From: an uncultured Sphingobacteriaceae bacterium
GTDB taxonomy: Bacteria; Bacteroidota; Bacteroidia; Sphingobacteriales; Sphingobacteriaceae
Assembly: GCA_946480915.1 (NCBI GenBank)
Contig: CAMLLO010000008.1
Location: forward strand, 97,986-161,985
Reading direction: 5' to 3'
DNA: 64,000 nucleotides
A program made the position numbers and the translations under genes. Positions 62,815-64,000 of the stretch are shown piece by piece; within the stretch, counting starts at the first letter, position 1, and each line of letters begins with the position of its first letter. Under the pieces are notes generated by a model. It ran no database searches, had not been told where the DNA came from, and saw only the letters and a program-made list of their open reading frames with translations.

Positions 62815-64000
62815 CTATGCACTGTGGTATTTTTTGAAGAACCAAATTTTCAGAAGGTCTGCTGTGATGATATATATAGCCACAATTAGTAACACGGCAG
62901 TAAAATTTAGTATCGGCAAAGGCATTAGGCCGATATCACCGGCAAAGGGCAGATAGGGAAGTGCAATGGTGAGTAGTAAAGCTACGCTGCTAAATATAAA
63001 AAGATAGTTTCCCGGTCTGCTTTTAAAAAAATTCTTATGTGTTCGGATAATAAAAACAATAAAAAGTTCGGAGAGAACCGATTCAATAAACCAACCTGTT
63101 TGGAATTCGGTTTCTTTAGCTTTTAATAAAAAAAGAAGGGTAAAAAAAGTAAGCATGTCAAAAAGAGAGCTATGAACGCCAAAAATCAGCATGTAATGAC
63201 GAATACGTTTTAGGTTCCATTTTCCTGGTGTTTCTAATTGTTCCTTATCGACCTTATCTGTTGTAACGGCCAGAAAAGGAAAGTCGGTCAGGAAATTTGT
63301 TAACAGTATTTGCTTGGGAAGCATAGGCAAAAAAGGTAAAACCACCGAGGCCGCAGCCACACTGCACATATTGCCAAAAGTAGCGCCTGTGCTGATGTAA
63401 AGATATTTTAGGGTATTGGCAAACGTTTTTCTTCCTTCTTTTATTCCCTCTGTTATTACAGTTAGATCTTTCTCCATTAAAACAAAGTTTGCCGCTTCCC
63501 TGGCAACATCAACAGCGTTATCAACAGATATACCGACGTCAGCTGCAATTATTGCCGATACATCATTTATGCCATCGCCCATATAAGCAACTGTGTATGT
63601 TCGTTTTAGTGCCAATATAATATGTTCCTTTTGTTGCGGCTCTACTTCTGCAAAAATGTGGGTTTTCTTTACCAGCTGCTTTAGCGCTTCAGAACTGGTT
63701 TTGGAAAGTTCTTTCCCCGTCATTATCACAGGTGATTTAATTCCGACGTCCCGGGCTATAGATTCAGCGACATTTCTATTGTCGCCGGTAATGATTTTTA
63801 AACCAACCTTAAGTTTTTTAAGTTCGTTTATCGTTTCAATAATATCAGATTTGATAGGATCCTTCAACAGAATGAAACCTGCGAAAATCATCTCGTGTTC
63901 AAGGTCCTTAGAAATACTGCTTGTATCAACGTTTTTATAACAAATGCCAATAACACGCAAACCATTTTTGCCAAACTGGTCAAATTTCTCTTCCAGTTGC
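62815..64000 (-). CDS. mgtA: Magnesium-type P-type ATPase, C-terminal part (5' end outside window)
   Basis: About 395 codons are visible; the frame continues past the right edge, so the internal Met at 63958-63960 is not the start. Visible are the P-domain end KIITGDNRNVAESIA, MGDGINDVSAI (hinge) and six membrane helices at the C-terminus with the MgtA-like LPKQILLTNFLTDFPFLAV, TGWFIESVLSELFIVFIIRT and a cation-transporting ATPase C-domain. It probably imports Mg2+. Its leader, and any Mg-sensing element, lie outside the window. Confidence 0.93.
   Translation of the reverse strand, partial: QLEEKFDQFGKNGLRVIGICYKNVDTSSISKDLEHEMIFAGFILLKDPIKSDIIETINELKKLKVGLKIITGDNRNVAESIARDVGIKSPVIMTGKELSKTSSEALKQLVKKTHIFAEVEPQQKEHIILALKRTYTVAYMGDGINDVSAIIAADVGISVDNAVDVAREAANFVLMEKDLTVITEGIKEGRKTFANTLKYLYISTGATFGNMCSVAAASVVLPFLPMLPKQILLTNFLTDFPFLAVTTDKVDKEQLETPGKWNLKRIRHYMLIFGVHSSLFDMLTFFTLLFLLKAKETEFQTGWFIESVLSELFIVFIIRTHKNFFKSRPGNYLFIFSSVALLLTIALPYLPFAGDIGLMPLPILNFTAVLLIVAIYIITADLLKIWFFKKYHSA

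Overview
The window looks like a chromosomal stretch of a Bacteroidota member, most likely a Sphingobacteriaceae-type soil or water bacterium (Pedobacter or a relative). The reasons are moderate AT-richness, a type IX secretion (T9SS) type-B sorting domain on a PKD/IgGFc-binding-like surface protein, a giant hybrid two-component sensor with propeller repeats, many short 'GCKKD'-style lipoproteins, A-rich start contexts with few Shine-Dalgarno sequences, and TANNTTTG-like promoter elements. The taxonomic call is inferred from protein families, not from rRNA; there is no rRNA, and I recognised no tRNA. The only structural RNA recognised is RNase P RNA.

Layout. 1-10 kb: a trehalose synthase/maltokinase fusion running off the left edge, a lone receiver protein, a lipoprotein, a quinone oxidoreductase, SelO and a GH43-like enzyme. 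10-19 kb: PH-domain protein, thioredoxin, PAS histidine kinase, MaoC hydratase, an orphan ABC-type binding lipoprotein, DUF72, class I aldolase and the three-gene transhydrogenase operon pntAA-pntAB-pntB. 19-26 kb: CHRD lipoprotein, acyltransferase 3, a compact cluster (B12-radical SAM / DUF2809 / MpaB-like oxygenase), and a CreD / winged-helix / membrane-protein module whose two transcription units each carry the same 17-bp palindrome. 26-38 kb: amidase, SF1 helicase, a Tat-exported SGNH hydrolase, a sirtuin lacking zinc cysteines, a gluzincin-like secreted protein, an NtrC-type regulator, rnpB, CrtA-like oxygenase, YtxH protein, ferritin, a kinase-like protein and a DEDDh-GIY-YIG nuclease fusion. 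38-50 kb: the 1437-residue hybrid sensor kinase, cytochrome bd (cydAB), DUF983, the T9SS cargo protein and a DACNV/diadenylate-cyclase-like protein. 50-54 kb: an unknown protein, DinB, an SdiA-regulated-like protein and mnmE.

54.4-56.4 kb is the accessory island. Immediately after mnmE lies a small mobile cassette: an HTH protein and a Fic protein of the 'mobile mystery protein A/B' type, with overlapping genes. It is preceded by four phased 18-bp operator-like repeats and bounded by ~51-54-bp direct repeats that end the same coding frame. A broken excisionase-like fragment follows. This is the most interesting part of the window. 56.4-64 kb returns to ordinary genes: small membrane protein, TIM-barrel isomerase, multi-PAS kinase, cupin, SGNH hydrolase, a repeat protein, a decayed gene end, and the C-terminal half of a Mg2+-type P-ATPase running off the right edge.

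Most genes are single or in two- to three-gene units, with hairpin terminators between convergent pairs. The window mixes central metabolism (transhydrogenase, aldolase, cytochrome bd) with signalling, envelope and stress functions.
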